Below are positions 33,451 through 42,301 of a stretch of 53,850 bases of DNA, piece after piece. The position numbers and the translations under genes were made by a program. The DNA comes from JAVBNC01 sp031551765 (GTDB lineage Bacteria > Desulfobacterota > Desulfovibrionia > Desulfovibrionales > Desulfovibrionaceae), in NCBI GenBank assembly GCA_031551765.1, contig JAVBNC010000151.1:1-53850 (forward strand). Direction: 5' to 3'. Position 1 is the first letter of the stretch, and each line of letters starts with the position of its first letter. The notes beneath the pieces are model-generated. The model was not told the origin of the DNA. It saw only the letters and a list, made by a program, of their open reading frames with translations, and searched no databases.

Positions 33451-34635
33451 TCAGCAACGGTTGGGCAGCGCCTTTTCCTCAAATTCCTTGCGGGCTTCGG
33501 CGCGTTTTTCCGGGCTTGCGGCCAAGTCCCAGCCGGTCATGGCCAGGCCTTTGGCTGCCAGCAGCACCACATCATCCGCCCGCGCGGAGCGGGAGGCCTC
33601 GCAAAAGCCTTCCGTGTGGCCGCCTACCGAGGAGGGGGCTATGGCCAGGTATTCGTGGATGGCGGGCAGGTTCATGGACACGTTGCCGAAATCCGACGAG
33701 CCGGTGCGGGCCGTGGGGTCCGGGTAGTGCATGGTTTCGCCCAGGCTTTCCATGTTGGCCTTGAACAGCTCGCCCATGACCAGGTTGGGGTAACGTTCCG
33801 CATACAAGAGCTCCTCGGAAAGCTCCACTTCCGCGCCGGTGATGCGCGCGCAGCGACGGGCCGCGTCGCGGATTTCGTCCATCATGGTCATGAGCTGCTT
33901 TTTCTTGGCCGCGCGCACGGCAAAACGGGCTTCCGCGTAGTCCGGGATGATGTTGCCCGCCTTGCCGCCGGACAGGATGGCCCCGTTGCAGCGCGCCGAA
34001 TCCGGCCAGGTCTGGCGGAACATGTCGATGGTGTTGAACAGCGCGATAAGCGGGGTCAGCGCGTTGATGCCCTTTTCCGGTATGGCGGAATGCGCGGGCT
34101 TGCCCCGGTACTTCACGGTCAGGGTCTGCGCGGCCAGCCCCCCCCGGCCGATAAGGTTCTTGCCGCCGGGGTGCATCATCAGGGCGAAGTCCACGTTGTC
34201 AAAAGCGCCGTGGTCCAAAAGGTGCACCTTGCCGCCCTTGCTCTCTTCGCCGGGCGTGCCGATGACCAGCACTTCCCCGGCCACGCCGCAGGCCTGCATG
34301 GCCCGCGCCAGGGCCAGGCCCGCGCCCGCGGCGGAAGCCGCCATGATGTTGTGCCCGCAGGCGTGCCCCATGCCCGGCAGGGCGTCATATTCCGCCAGAA
34401 AAGCCAGGCGCGGCCCTTCCCCGGTCCTGATGGAAGCCCGGAAAGCCGTTTCCAGGCCGCCGTAGGGCGCTTCCACGGCAAAGCCGTATTTGCGCAGCAG
34501 TTCCACCTGCCAGTCGCGGGCGTGGTATTCCTCGTAAGCCAGCTCAGGGGTTTCATGGATCTTGTGGCTCAGGGCCACCAGCTCTTCCCGCGCCTGGTCC
34601 AGGCAGCTTTGAATCAACGCTTTGCCGTCTTGCAT
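33451..34635 (-). CDS. M20-family amidohydrolase (AbgB/PM20D2-like)
   Basis: A 394-residue metallopeptidase-fold amidohydrolase. Visible are HKIHETPELAYEE near residue 24 (the M20D start motif), GMGHACGHN (88-96) with metal ligands, GEESKGGK, and a lid domain around 170-290. The M20D/AbgB group cleaves N-acylated amino acids, aminobenzoyl-glutamate or small dipeptides in the cytoplasm. AAGGAAGG precedes the start. It is the last gene of the second ABC operon and likely hydrolyses its imported substrate; the two are separated by a 104-bp spacer with a palindrome. Confidence 0.9.
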   Translation of the reverse strand: MQDGKALIQSCLDQAREELVALSHKIHETPELAYEEYHARDWQVELLRKYGFAVEAPYGGLETAFRASIRTGEGPRLAFLAEYDALPGMGHACGHNIMAASAAGAGLALARAMQACGVAGEVLVIGTPGEESKGGKVHLLDHGAFDNVDFALMMHPGGKNLIGRGGLAAQTLTVKYRGKPAHSAIPEKGINALTPLIALFNTIDMFRQTWPDSARCNGAILSGGKAGNIIPDYAEARFAVRAAKKKQLMTMMDEIRDAARRCARITGAEVELSEELLYAERYPNLVMGELFKANMESLGETMHYPDPTARTGSSDFGNVSMNLPAIHEYLAIAPSSVGGHTEGFCEASRSARADDVVLLAAKGLAMTGWDLAASPEKRAEARKEFEEKALPNRC

Positions 34636-34654
34636 GGGGTCCGCCTTCCTTTAG

Positions 34655-34721
34655 TTGTTGGAGCCAATGAAAAATCGCAGCAGGGCGGAGACCTGCTTTC
34701 GCTTTTGGATGGCTTCAACAA
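34655..34721. repeat. Imperfect GAAGCC-family palindrome between binding protein and amidohydrolase
   Basis: Outer arms TTGTTGGAGCCA / TGGCTTCAACAA, inner arms AGCAGG/CCTGCT, with mismatches between. It resembles the hairpins at 18863, 33218 and 46053. It occupies most of the spacer before the M20 gene and may act as a partial terminator or RNA stabiliser. Confidence 0.5.
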
Positions 34722-34739
34722 TTATTTTGCGACAGCCGC

Positions 34740-36293
34740 CTAGCCCTCAATATCCAGCTCATCGGCCATGATGAACTTGTTGGCTCTGGGCGTGAACTTG
34801 ATCGTGTTCTTTTTGCCGTAAATGTCCTGGCTGAAATACAGGGGTATGACGCCCACGTCGTGCAGCACCAGCCTGGCGGCCTCTTCCAGCAGCTGGGTGC
34901 GCCTGGCTATGTCGGCCGTGGCGTCCGCGTCGTCCAGCAGCTTGTCAAAGGCGGGGTTGCTGTAGTGGCAGCGGTTGGAACCGCCCTTGGCCGGGTTTTT
35001 GCCCCGGGTGTAGTAAAAAATGTTGCCCATGGCGCCGAAGTCCATTTCCTCCGGCCAGCCGGCCATGACCAGGCTGGTCTTTTCGCCGCGCCGCACATAG
35101 GCCAGAAAGGTGGCTCTGGGGTGCAGTATGGGCTCCACCTTGATCCCGATTTTCGCCAGTTGTCCCGCGATGGCCTGCACCACCTGGGCGTCGTTGAGGT
35201 AGGAATCCACGGGCCCGTCCATGCGCAGGGCAAAGCCTTGTTCGTAGCCCGCTTCTTTCAGCAGCTGTTTGGCCTTTTTCGGGTTGTATTCCGGCACGGG
35301 CAGGCCGGGAATATTGCCCCGCTTGCCTTGCTGCACCAGTTGCCCCGTGGGGTAGCCGTTGCCGTTCAGGGTGATTTTGACGATGGCCCGCCGGTCTATG
35401 CCCAGGGAAATGGCCTGGCGCACGCGCAGGTCCTTCATGGGGTTCTTGGGGCCGTCTATGCCGGGGGTGGGTTCGCGGGTGCCGTCAATCTGCATGTAGA
35501 TCAGACGGCGGCCCGGCCGCACGACCAGGTCCATGCCCTTGGTTTTCTGCAGCCTGGCCAGGTCCCGCACCGGGATATCGTCCGCCAGGTCCACTTCCCC
35601 GCTCAAAAGGGCCGCCGTGCGCGTGGCCGCGTTGCTGATGGGCTTGAAACGCACGTTGGCAATGGCGGGCTGCCTGCCCCAGTAGTTGGGGTTGAGGGCC
35701 AGGGAGATGTGGTCCTGCTTGACCCATTCCGCCAGCACGTAGGGGCCGGTGCCCATGGGCTTCAGGTTCACGGCCTCGTCGCCCACCTTGGTGGTGTAGG
35801 CCTTGCTCATGATGCACAGCTTGGCCAGCTTGTCCGGCAGCGCGCCGTCCGGGGCCTTGGTGATCAGCTTTACCGTGTGCGGGTCCACAATGACCACTTC
35901 GCCGATGGTCATGACCAGGGTTTTGCCCAGGAACTGCGCGGTCCGCCAGATGCTGTACTTGACGTCTTCCGCCGTAAAGGGGCTGCCGTCGGAAAACTTG
36001 ACGCCCTTGCGCAGCTTGAAGGTCCAGGTGAGCTGGTCCGGGGCCAGTTCCCAGGATTCCGCCAGCATGGGTTCCAGTTTGCTGCCGTCCGCGCTTTCCG
36101 CCAGCAGCGGGTCGTAGATGTGGCGGGTAATGGCCGTGGTGACCAGTTCCTGCTGCTGGTGCGGGTCCATGAACAGCGTGTCGGATATCAGGCCGATGGT
36201 GATGCTTTTTTCAGCGGCCGAAGCGGGCGCGGCCGTGCAGAGGGTCAGGCAGACGAAAACCAGCGAGCGCAACAATTTTTTTCCCTTCAACAT
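34740..36293 (-). CDS. ABC peptide-type solute-binding protein (family 5), second operon, paralogue 2
   Basis: A 517-residue periplasmic binding protein; signal peptide to about residue 26 (PASA). Family signatures: ITRHIYDPLL, FKLRKGVKFSDGSPFTAEDV, GTGPYVLAEW and NPNYWG. Compared over about 83 residues after the signal, it differs from the neighbour at 36402 at about 21 positions, so the pair is an older duplication than that of the first operon. AAAAGGA precedes the start at 36293; an upstream extension to 36380 covers a hairpin spacer. Confidence 0.9.
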   Translation of the reverse strand: MLKGKKLLRSLVFVCLTLCTAAPASAAEKSITIGLISDTLFMDPHQQQELVTTAITRHIYDPLLAESADGSKLEPMLAESWELAPDQLTWTFKLRKGVKFSDGSPFTAEDVKYSIWRTAQFLGKTLVMTIGEVVIVDPHTVKLITKAPDGALPDKLAKLCIMSKAYTTKVGDEAVNLKPMGTGPYVLAEWVKQDHISLALNPNYWGRQPAIANVRFKPISNAATRTAALLSGEVDLADDIPVRDLARLQKTKGMDLVVRPGRRLIYMQIDGTREPTPGIDGPKNPMKDLRVRQAISLGIDRRAIVKITLNGNGYPTGQLVQQGKRGNIPGLPVPEYNPKKAKQLLKEAGYEQGFALRMDGPVDSYLNDAQVVQAIAGQLAKIGIKVEPILHPRATFLAYVRRGEKTSLVMAGWPEEMDFGAMGNIFYYTRGKNPAKGGSNRCHYSNPAFDKLLDDADATADIARRTQLLEEAARLVLHDVGVIPLYFSQDIYGKKNTIKFTPRANKFIMADELDIEG

Positions 36294-36352
36294 GTCCTTT
36301 TCCCTTTTGGAGCCGCACGGCGCGCGGAAAACGTGGCACAAAACGCAAACGG

Positions 36353-36389
36353 CCGGGGGCCGCGCGCAAAGCCAGCGCACGGCCCCCGG
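36353..36389 (-). other. Intercistronic hairpin between the second pair of binding-protein genes
   Basis: Perfect 10-bp stem CCGGGGGCCG/CGGCCCCCGG with a 17-base loop, between the stop of paralogue 1 and the start of paralogue 2. It holds the same position as the hairpin at 21693 in the first ABC operon, though the sequences are unrelated. Confidence 0.55.
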
Positions 36390-36401
36390 AGTTTCGCGGC
36401 A

Positions 36402-37952
36402 TCAGTTTTTCACGTCGATCTCAAAAGCCAGAATCTGTTTGTTGGCCCTGGGCTTGAACGTGACCTTGCTCTTCTTGCCGTAAATGTCCTGGTTGAAGAA
36501 CAGGGGGATGCAGCCCACGTCGTTCAGGATAACCCTGGAGCTTTCCTCCAGCAGCTTGGCCCGCTTGGCGATATCGGCGGTGCTGTCCGCTTCGTCCAGC
36601 AGCTTGTCGTATGCCGCGTTGCTGTAGAAGCAGCGGTTGGAAGGCCCCTTGGCGGGGTTCTTGCCGCGCGAGTAGAACAAGACGTTGCCCAAAGCGCCGG
36701 TGTCCACTTCCTCGGCCCAGCCGGTCATGACCAGGCTGGATTTGTCGCCGGGGCGGATATAGTCAAAGAAGGTGGACTTGGGGTGCAGCATCAGGTCGAT
36801 TTTGACCCCGATCTTGGCCAGCTGGCTGGCAATGGCCTGGGCCACCTGGGCATCGTTGGGGTAGCGGCCGTTAGGCGCGTCCATGCGCACGGTGAAGCCC
36901 TTTTCATAGCCCGCCTGCTTCATCAGCTGCCTGGCCTTTTCCGGGTTGTACGCCGGAACGGGCAGGCCGGGGAGATACCCGCGCTTGCCTTCCAGAATCA
37001 GCTGGCCCGTGGGGTAGCCGTTGCCGTTCATGGTCACTTTGACAATGGTGTTGCGGTCTATGCCCATGGAAATGGCCTGGCGCACGCGCAGGTCCTTCAT
37101 GGGGTTCTTGCCGCCTTCAATGGCCGGGGTGGGTTCGCGGGTGCCGTCAATGTGCATGTACATCAGGCGGCGGCCGGCCTTTTTGACCACGTCGATGCCC
37201 TTGGTCTTTTCCACCCGGGGCACGTCGCGCACGGGGATATCTTCCGCAATGTCGATTTCGCCGGTGAGCAGGGCCGCCGTGCGCGTGGCCGCGTTGGTAA
37301 TGGGCCGGAAACGCACGTTGGACACGGCCGGGGCCTTGCCCCAGTAATGCTTGTTGGGCGCCAGGGTGATGTGGTCTTCCTTGACCCATTCCACCAGCAC
37401 GTAGGGGCCGGTGCCCATGGGCTTCAGGTTCACGGCCTCGTCGCCCACCTTGGTGGTGTAGGCCTTGCTCATCATGCACACTTTGGCCAGGTTGTCCGGC
37501 ATGACCCCGTCCGGCGCCTTGGTGATGAATTTCACGGTGTGCGGGTCCACCACTTCCACGTCCTTGACCGTGGCCACCAGGTATTTGGGCAGGTATTTGC
37601 GCACGCGGTCAATGCTGAACTTCACGTCTTCCGCCGTGAAGGGGCTGCCGTCGGAAAACTTGACGCCCTTGCGCAGCTTGAAGACCCAGGTGACCTGGTC
37701 CGGCTGCAGTTCCCAGGATTCCGCCAGCATCGGAATGAGCTTGTCCCCGTCCGCGCTTTCCACCATCAGGGATTCATAGAAGTGGCGGGTGACGGCGTTG
37801 GTGATGGTTTCGTTCTGCTGCTGCGGGTCCATGTACAGGGCGTCGGACGCCACGCCGATAATGATGCTCTTTTCCGCCGCCAGAACCGGCGCCGCGAAAA
37901 GGCCGAGGCACAGGAGAAGCAGCGCCCCGAAAATGATTTTTCCTTTCTGCAT
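36402..37952 (-). CDS. ABC peptide-type solute-binding protein (family 5), second operon, paralogue 1
   Basis: A 516-residue binding protein with a signal peptide to about residue 26 and the motifs VTRHFYESLM, FKLRKGVKFSDGSPFTAEDV, GTGPYVLVEW and NKHYWG. GGGAGG lies 4 bases before the ATG at 37952; a much longer open frame (to 38222) runs antisense-like into the ATPase gene and is rejected. It follows the ATPase by 23 bases. Ligand unknown; the adjoining M20 gene hints at N-acyl amino acids or small peptides. Confidence 0.9.
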   Translation of the reverse strand: MQKGKIIFGALLLLCLGLFAAPVLAAEKSIIIGVASDALYMDPQQQNETITNAVTRHFYESLMVESADGDKLIPMLAESWELQPDQVTWVFKLRKGVKFSDGSPFTAEDVKFSIDRVRKYLPKYLVATVKDVEVVDPHTVKFITKAPDGVMPDNLAKVCMMSKAYTTKVGDEAVNLKPMGTGPYVLVEWVKEDHITLAPNKHYWGKAPAVSNVRFRPITNAATRTAALLTGEIDIAEDIPVRDVPRVEKTKGIDVVKKAGRRLMYMHIDGTREPTPAIEGGKNPMKDLRVRQAISMGIDRNTIVKVTMNGNGYPTGQLILEGKRGYLPGLPVPAYNPEKARQLMKQAGYEKGFTVRMDAPNGRYPNDAQVAQAIASQLAKIGVKIDLMLHPKSTFFDYIRPGDKSSLVMTGWAEEVDTGALGNVLFYSRGKNPAKGPSNRCFYSNAAYDKLLDEADSTADIAKRAKLLEESSRVILNDVGCIPLFFNQDIYGKKSKVTFKPRANKQILAFEIDVKN

Positions 37953-37975
37953 GGATCCTCCCGTTTTTTGTAACG

Positions 37976-38974
37976 TTATAGCCCGGCGAAATGGCAGGCC
38001 ACTTCGCGCGTGCCGCTTGTGCGCAGTTCCGGCCGTTCCGCGTCGCAGCGCGCTTCCCGCAGGGGGCAGCGCGAGGCGAAGGGGCAGCCCGGCGGCAAGT
38101 TGAGCGGGCTGGGCACGTCCCCGGCCAGGGGGGCGTGGATGCCCTTTTTGTCCACGGAGGGCGCGGCTTCCAAAAGCGCCCTGGTATAGGGGTGGAGCGG
38201 GCGCTCGAATACGTCCTCGCACTCCCCCTGCTCCACGATAAAGCCCAGGTACATGATGCCCACCCGGTCCGTGACGTGGCGCACCACGGACAGGTCGTGG
38301 GCGATGAACAGGTAGGAAAGACCGAATTCCCGGCGCAAATCCATCATCAGGTTCAGAATCTGGGCCTGGATGGACACGTCCAGGGCGGAAACCGGCTCGT
38401 CCGCCACGATGAGCTTGGGGTCCGTGGCCAGGGCGCGGGCAATGCCTATGCGCTGGCGCTGCCCGCCGGAAAACTGGTGCGGGTAGCGCTGGGCCTGGTC
38501 CCGGTGCAGGCCGATGGTGTCCATGAGCCGCAGCATGCGTTCCGTGGCCTCGGCCTTGTCCCTGGCTATGCCGTGGAAGAGCAGCGGCTCCATCAGAATG
38601 TCCCCGATCTTCTGGCGCGGGTCCAGGGAAGCGTAGGGGTTCTGGAAAATCATCTGCATCCTGCGCCGGATGGGCCGCAGTTCCGGGGCGCTCAGGCGGC
38701 CGATTTCCCGGCCTTCAAACAGGATGCTGCCCTCTTTCGGCTCCAGCAGGCGCACCACGGTTCTGGCCGTGGTGGACTTGCCGCAGCCGGATTCGCCCAC
38801 CAGACTGAACACTTCGCCCGGCCGGATATGGAAGCTGACCTTGTTCACGGCGCGCACAAAGCGCTTTTCCCGGCCGAAGCAGCGTTCCAGCCAGGAAACG
38901 GGCTGCTCGAAATACTGCACCAGATCGGTGACTTCGAGAAGGTTCGTCGTGCCCTGCGGCTGTACGGACGTCAT
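37976..38974 (-). CDS. ABC transporter ATPase, DppF type (second operon)
   Basis: A 332-residue ATPase with GESGCGKSTTA, FQNPYASLDPRQ, the standard FSGGQRQRIG signature, LIVADEPVSALDVS and FIAHDLSVVRH, ending in GCPFASRCPLREARC. The early insertion SWLERCFGREKRFVRA before the first strand is a common DppF variant. The start overlaps the DppD stop (ATGA at 38971-38974). Confidence 0.93.
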   Translation of the reverse strand: MTSVQPQGTTNLLEVTDLVQYFEQPVSWLERCFGREKRFVRAVNKVSFHIRPGEVFSLVGESGCGKSTTARTVVRLLEPKEGSILFEGREIGRLSAPELRPIRRRMQMIFQNPYASLDPRQKIGDILMEPLLFHGIARDKAEATERMLRLMDTIGLHRDQAQRYPHQFSGGQRQRIGIARALATDPKLIVADEPVSALDVSIQAQILNLMMDLRREFGLSYLFIAHDLSVVRHVTDRVGIMYLGFIVEQGECEDVFERPLHPYTRALLEAAPSVDKKGIHAPLAGDVPSPLNLPPGCPFASRCPLREARCDAERPELRTSGTREVACHFAGL

Positions 38975-39954
38975 GCCGCACCCCCTGTTTCCGGGTACAG
39001 GTGGCAGGCCGTTCTGTGCCGCTCGCCCACCATGCGCATGCCCGGAATTTCCCGCCGGCACAGCTCGAAAGCGTCCGGACAGCGCGGCGCAAAGGCGCAG
39101 CCCGGCGGCAGGCGCAGCAGACTGGGCACCATGCCGGGTATCTGGGGAAGGGACCCGGCCCGCGTGTCCATACGCGGGATGGAGTGCAAAAGGCCCCTCG
39201 TGTAGGGGTGCTTGGGCGCGTGGATGACCGTGTCCGTCAGGCCCTCTTCCACAATGCGGCCGCAGTACATGACCGCCACGCGTTCCGTCAGCCCGGCCAC
39301 CACGGCCAGGTCGTGGGTGATGAAGATCAGCGCGGTCTTGTGGTTGCGCACCACCCCTTCCATCAGCCGCAGAATCTGGGCCTGCACGGTCACGTCCAGG
39401 GCCGTGGTGGGCTCGTCCGCGATCAGCAGCTTGGGCTGCGCGGCCAGGGCAATGGCTATCACCACCCGTTGCAGCATGCCGCCGGAAAACTGGTGCGGGT
39501 AGGCGCGCAGCCGTTCCCGGGGGTTGGAAATGCCCACCTCGTTCAGCAGCGAGAGGATGGTTTCCAGCCGTTCCTTGGCGTTCTGCGTTGTATGCAGGCG
39601 CAGCATTTCGTCCAGTTGGGCGTGGATGGTCTGCAAAGGATTGAGCGCGGTCATGGGGTCCTGGAAAATCATGGCTATGTCCCGGCCCCGGATATGGCGC
39701 AGCTCTTCCTCGCTCTTTTTGCGCAGGTCCTGGCCTTCGAACAGGATTTCGCCCGCCGCTATCTCGCCGGGCGGGTCGATGAGGCCCAGAATGGAAAAGG
39801 CCGCCACGGACTTGCCGCAGCCGGATTCGCCCACCACGCCCAGGATTTCCTGCTCGCTCAACGTCAGGTCAATGCCGTCCAGGGCCTTGACCGTGCCCGC
39901 GAACAGGTGGAACTGGGTTTTCAGGCCCTTGATTTCCAGAAGCGTTTTTTCCAC
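38971..39954 (-). CDS. ABC transporter ATPase, DppD type (second operon)
   Basis: A 327-residue ATPase: GESGCGKSVAA, MIFQDPMTALNP, FSGGMLQRVV, LLIADEPTTALDVTV, FITHDLAVVAG and C-terminal GCAFAPRCPDAFELC. It begins with GTG 7 bases after the DppC stop, with a weak GTGAGA-type ribosome site, so translation is probably coupled. Pairs with the DppF-like ATPase. Confidence 0.92.
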   Translation of the reverse strand: MEKTLLEIKGLKTQFHLFAGTVKALDGIDLTLSEQEILGVVGESGCGKSVAAFSILGLIDPPGEIAAGEILFEGQDLRKKSEEELRHIRGRDIAMIFQDPMTALNPLQTIHAQLDEMLRLHTTQNAKERLETILSLLNEVGISNPRERLRAYPHQFSGGMLQRVVIAIALAAQPKLLIADEPTTALDVTVQAQILRLMEGVVRNHKTALIFITHDLAVVAGLTERVAVMYCGRIVEEGLTDTVIHAPKHPYTRGLLHSIPRMDTRAGSLPQIPGMVPSLLRLPPGCAFAPRCPDAFELCRREIPGMRMVGERHRTACHLYPETGGAA

Positions 39955-39961
39955 TGCGTTC

Positions 39962-40849
39962 TCACTTCAGCTTCGGGTTCAACTCGTCCCGCAAGAAGTC
40001 ACCCAACAGGTTGATCCCGAAGACCAGAATCATGATGAAACAGCCGGGCAGCACGGAAACCCACCAGATGCCGCTGAACAGCACGTCGTAGCCGTTCTTG
40101 ACCAGCAGCCCCAGGGAAGGTTCCGTGACCGGCACGCCCACGCCCAGGTAGCTTAAGGTGGCTTCCGTCAGAATGACCGTGCCCACCTGGATGGTGGCGA
40201 TAACGATAAGCGGCGTGGTGACGTTGGGAAACACGTGGCGCAGCACCAGAAGCAGCGGGGAAAGCCCGATCAGGCGGGAGGCTTCCACATACTCCTTGTT
40301 GCGCTCCACCAGCACGGCGCTGCGCACGGTGCGGGCGTACTGCACCCAGCCCACCAGGGTCAGGGCGATTAAGAGCTTGCCCACCCCCCGGCCGAAAGCG
40401 GACATGATGAACAGCGCCACCAGCATGGCCGGGAATGAGAGCTGCACGTCCACGATACGCATGAGCAGCGCGTCTATTTTGCCCCCGGCGTAGCCGGACC
40501 ACAGCCCCACAATGGTGCCGATGCAGCAGGACATGCACATGACCGAAAGCCCGATGAACAGCGAGATGCGCGTGCCGTAGACAATGCCGCTCAGCATGTC
40601 CCGGCCCTGCTCGTCCGTGCCCAGGGGGAAGAGGTGGTCCCCGCCTTCCAGCCACACGGGCGGCTTGTAGGCGTTGGACAGTTCCAGTGAGCTGAGGTCG
40701 TAGGGGTTCTGCGGCACCAGCATGGGCCCGAACAGCGCGATCAGGATGAACAGGATCACGACCACGCTGCCGATGAGCGCGCCCTTGTCGCGCCGGAAGT
40801 GGAAACAGAATTCCGATTGCAGCCATTCGCGGAACAGGGAAGCTTTCAT
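39962..40849 (-). CDS. ABC transporter permease, DppC type (second operon)
   Basis: A 295-residue permease with about six helices, the LGTDEQGRDMLSGIVYG motif of DppC and the EAA-type loop EASRLIGLSPLLLVLRHVFPN. Ends FLRDELNPKLK as DppC proteins do. Overlaps the DppB stop by 4 bases. Confidence 0.92.
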   Translation of the reverse strand: MKASLFREWLQSEFCFHFRRDKGALIGSVVVILFILIALFGPMLVPQNPYDLSSLELSNAYKPPVWLEGGDHLFPLGTDEQGRDMLSGIVYGTRISLFIGLSVMCMSCCIGTIVGLWSGYAGGKIDALLMRIVDVQLSFPAMLVALFIMSAFGRGVGKLLIALTLVGWVQYARTVRSAVLVERNKEYVEASRLIGLSPLLLVLRHVFPNVTTPLIVIATIQVGTVILTEATLSYLGVGVPVTEPSLGLLVKNGYDVLFSGIWWVSVLPGCFIMILVFGINLLGDFLRDELNPKLK

Positions 40850-41811
40850 CGCAGGTCAATCCTGGGGTCTATGAGGGTGTACACCATGTCGATGACGAAG
40901 TTGATGCCCACGAACAAGAGGGCCACGATCATCAGGTAGGCCACGATAATCGGCCGGTCCGAGGAGTTGATGGCGTCGATGAGCAGTTTCCCCATGCCCG
41001 GCCAGGAGAAAATGGTCTCCGTCACCGTGGCGAAGGCGATAAGGTGCCCCACCTGGATGCCGAAATAGGTGACCACCGGGATCAGCGCGTTTTTCAGGGC
41101 GTGCGCGAACAAAAGGTCTTTGGGCGCTACCCCCTTGGCCCGGGCGAAGCGGACAAAGTCCTGGCGCAGCACTTCGCGCATCTGGGCGCGCACCAGGCGC
41201 ATCAAAACGGCCAGGGTGCCCAGGGCGAGCGTGACGGAAGGGAGTATCAGGTGGCGTATGCCGTCCCAGGTCAGAAAGGACCAGGGCACGCCAAAGATAT
41301 GCCCCGTCTCCCCCCGTCCGGACGAGGGCAGGAGGCCCCACTCCACGGCGAACAAAAAAATCAGCAAAATACCCACCCAGAAGGACGGGAGCGAGATGCC
41401 GAAAAGCGAGCTCCCCATGAGCGCGCGGCTCAAAAAAGAATTCGGCCGCGAGGCCGCGTAAACCCCCGAGGGGATGGAAATGCACAGGGAAAGCAGAATG
41501 GCGCAGCCCACCATTTCAAAGGTGGCGGGCATGCGTTCGGTGATCAGCTTCACCACCGGCTGCTTGAAAATGTAGGAACGGCCCATGTCCCCCTGGACAA
41601 GGTTGCCCATGAACACGCCGTACTGGACCCACAGCGGCTTATCCAGCCCCAGGTCGCGCCGGGCCTCTTCTATCTCCAACTCCGTGGCGGTGGGCGGCAC
41701 CACCATCAGCACGGGGTCGCCAGTGAAGCTCATGACAAAAAAGACGATGACCGAAACCGTCAGGAGCACGCCGACCATCTGCACCAGACGTTTGAGCATG
41801 TAAATCCACAA
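40846..41811 (-). CDS. ABC transporter permease, DppB type (second operon)
   Basis: A 321-residue permease with the DppB start pattern MLKRLVQMVGVLLTVSVIVF, FTGDPVLMVVPP, the EAA loop FARAKGVAPKDLLFAHALKNALIP and the end IDPRIDLR. I choose the TTG at 41811 because GGAGG lies 8 bases upstream; an ATG at 41799 and a GTG at 41826 are alternatives. It is the first gene of the operon. A 198-bp repeat (41854-42051) stands directly upstream, so the promoter is within or beyond it. Confidence 0.9.
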   Translation of the reverse strand: MWIYMLKRLVQMVGVLLTVSVIVFFVMSFTGDPVLMVVPPTATELEIEEARRDLGLDKPLWVQYGVFMGNLVQGDMGRSYIFKQPVVKLITERMPATFEMVGCAILLSLCISIPSGVYAASRPNSFLSRALMGSSLFGISLPSFWVGILLIFLFAVEWGLLPSSGRGETGHIFGVPWSFLTWDGIRHLILPSVTLALGTLAVLMRLVRAQMREVLRQDFVRFARAKGVAPKDLLFAHALKNALIPVVTYFGIQVGHLIAFATVTETIFSWPGMGKLLIDAINSSDRPIIVAYLMIVALLFVGINFVIDMVYTLIDPRIDLR

Positions 41812-41853
41812 GGGCCTTACCTCCACCGTGCCGGGGCGGGCCGCCGAGCCGCT

Positions 41854-42051
41854 TAGAGCGGATGAACATTAAAAATGTTCATCCGCTCTGCAAGGATTTG
41901 TCCTCAAATCCTTGCAGCGAGATTGGCGTAGGCGGGCTTGATGCGGCACATCCTGTGCCACCCCCTTCGGGCGTCGCTGCGCTCCGTGCGCTTCGCATCC
42001 TGCTACGCGACAGCCCGCCGTTAAGCGACAATCTCAAAGCGAAACTGCTCT
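41854..42051 (-). repeat. Three-hairpin TAGAGCA element, copy 7, enlarged
   Basis: On minus it follows the standard order, but the loop between GCGGGCT and GCCCGCC is enlarged by about 70 bases. The added part contains GGCAC/GTGCC and GATGCG/CGCATC pairs. The third hairpin is GAGCGGATGAACATT/AATGTTCATCCGCTC, a paired change from GAGCAG. One end reads TGCTCTG instead of TGCTCTA, so the TA copy is lost there. It lies between glnN and the dppB-like gene. Confidence 0.8.
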
Positions 42052-42065
42052 GTCGGACGACACGC

Positions 42066-42085
42066 CGATAAAGACTGGTTTATCG
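42066..42085. promoter_or_regulatory. CGATAAA dyad upstream of the second ABC operon
   Basis: CGATAAA and TTTATCG form a perfect 7-bp dyad with a 6-base centre. It lies between the glnN terminator and the repeat in front of the dppB-like gene, so it may be an operator for that operon. No promoter hexamers with good spacing were found beside it. Confidence 0.3.
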
Positions 42086-42174
42086 CGCGGGTATAACTTA
42101 GTAGTCGTACGGCAAAGCTCCGGGGCCTGTCAATCGCCCCTGCTCCGGCTCCCAGGGGCGGGACAAAAAAGCTG

Positions 42175-42207
42175 TCCCGGCGGGACAATACCCTTGTCCC
42201 GCCGGGA
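42175..42207 (-). terminator. glnN terminator hairpin
   Basis: Perfect 14-bp stem TCCCGGCGGGACAA/TTGTCCCGCCGGGA with a 5-base loop, about 95 bases after the glnN stop; on minus the following bases include TTTTTTG (42164-42170 region). The stretch between it and glnN (42208-42301) is rich in CCGG/GCCGG motifs that can form further weak hairpins; no gene is seen there. Confidence 0.75.
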
Positions 42208-42301
42208 GCCTGTGATATGCCGTCCGGTTGCCCGGTTGCCGCCCGGCGGCTGACCGGCCATAGCCGGTCCCCGGCCGGTATTTAGCCGGTTGTTTGCCGG
42301 G

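Noticed and set aside
34860..37973. A 1037-codon open frame on plus over the two binding-protein genes
   Set aside because: It is antisense to two clear binding-protein genes, is rich in His/Gly/Val/Gln as expected for a high-GC shadow frame, and has no family motifs.
37953..38222. N-terminal extension of the second operon's binding protein
   Set aside because: It overlaps the end of the ATPase gene; the true start has GGGAGG and a signal peptide.
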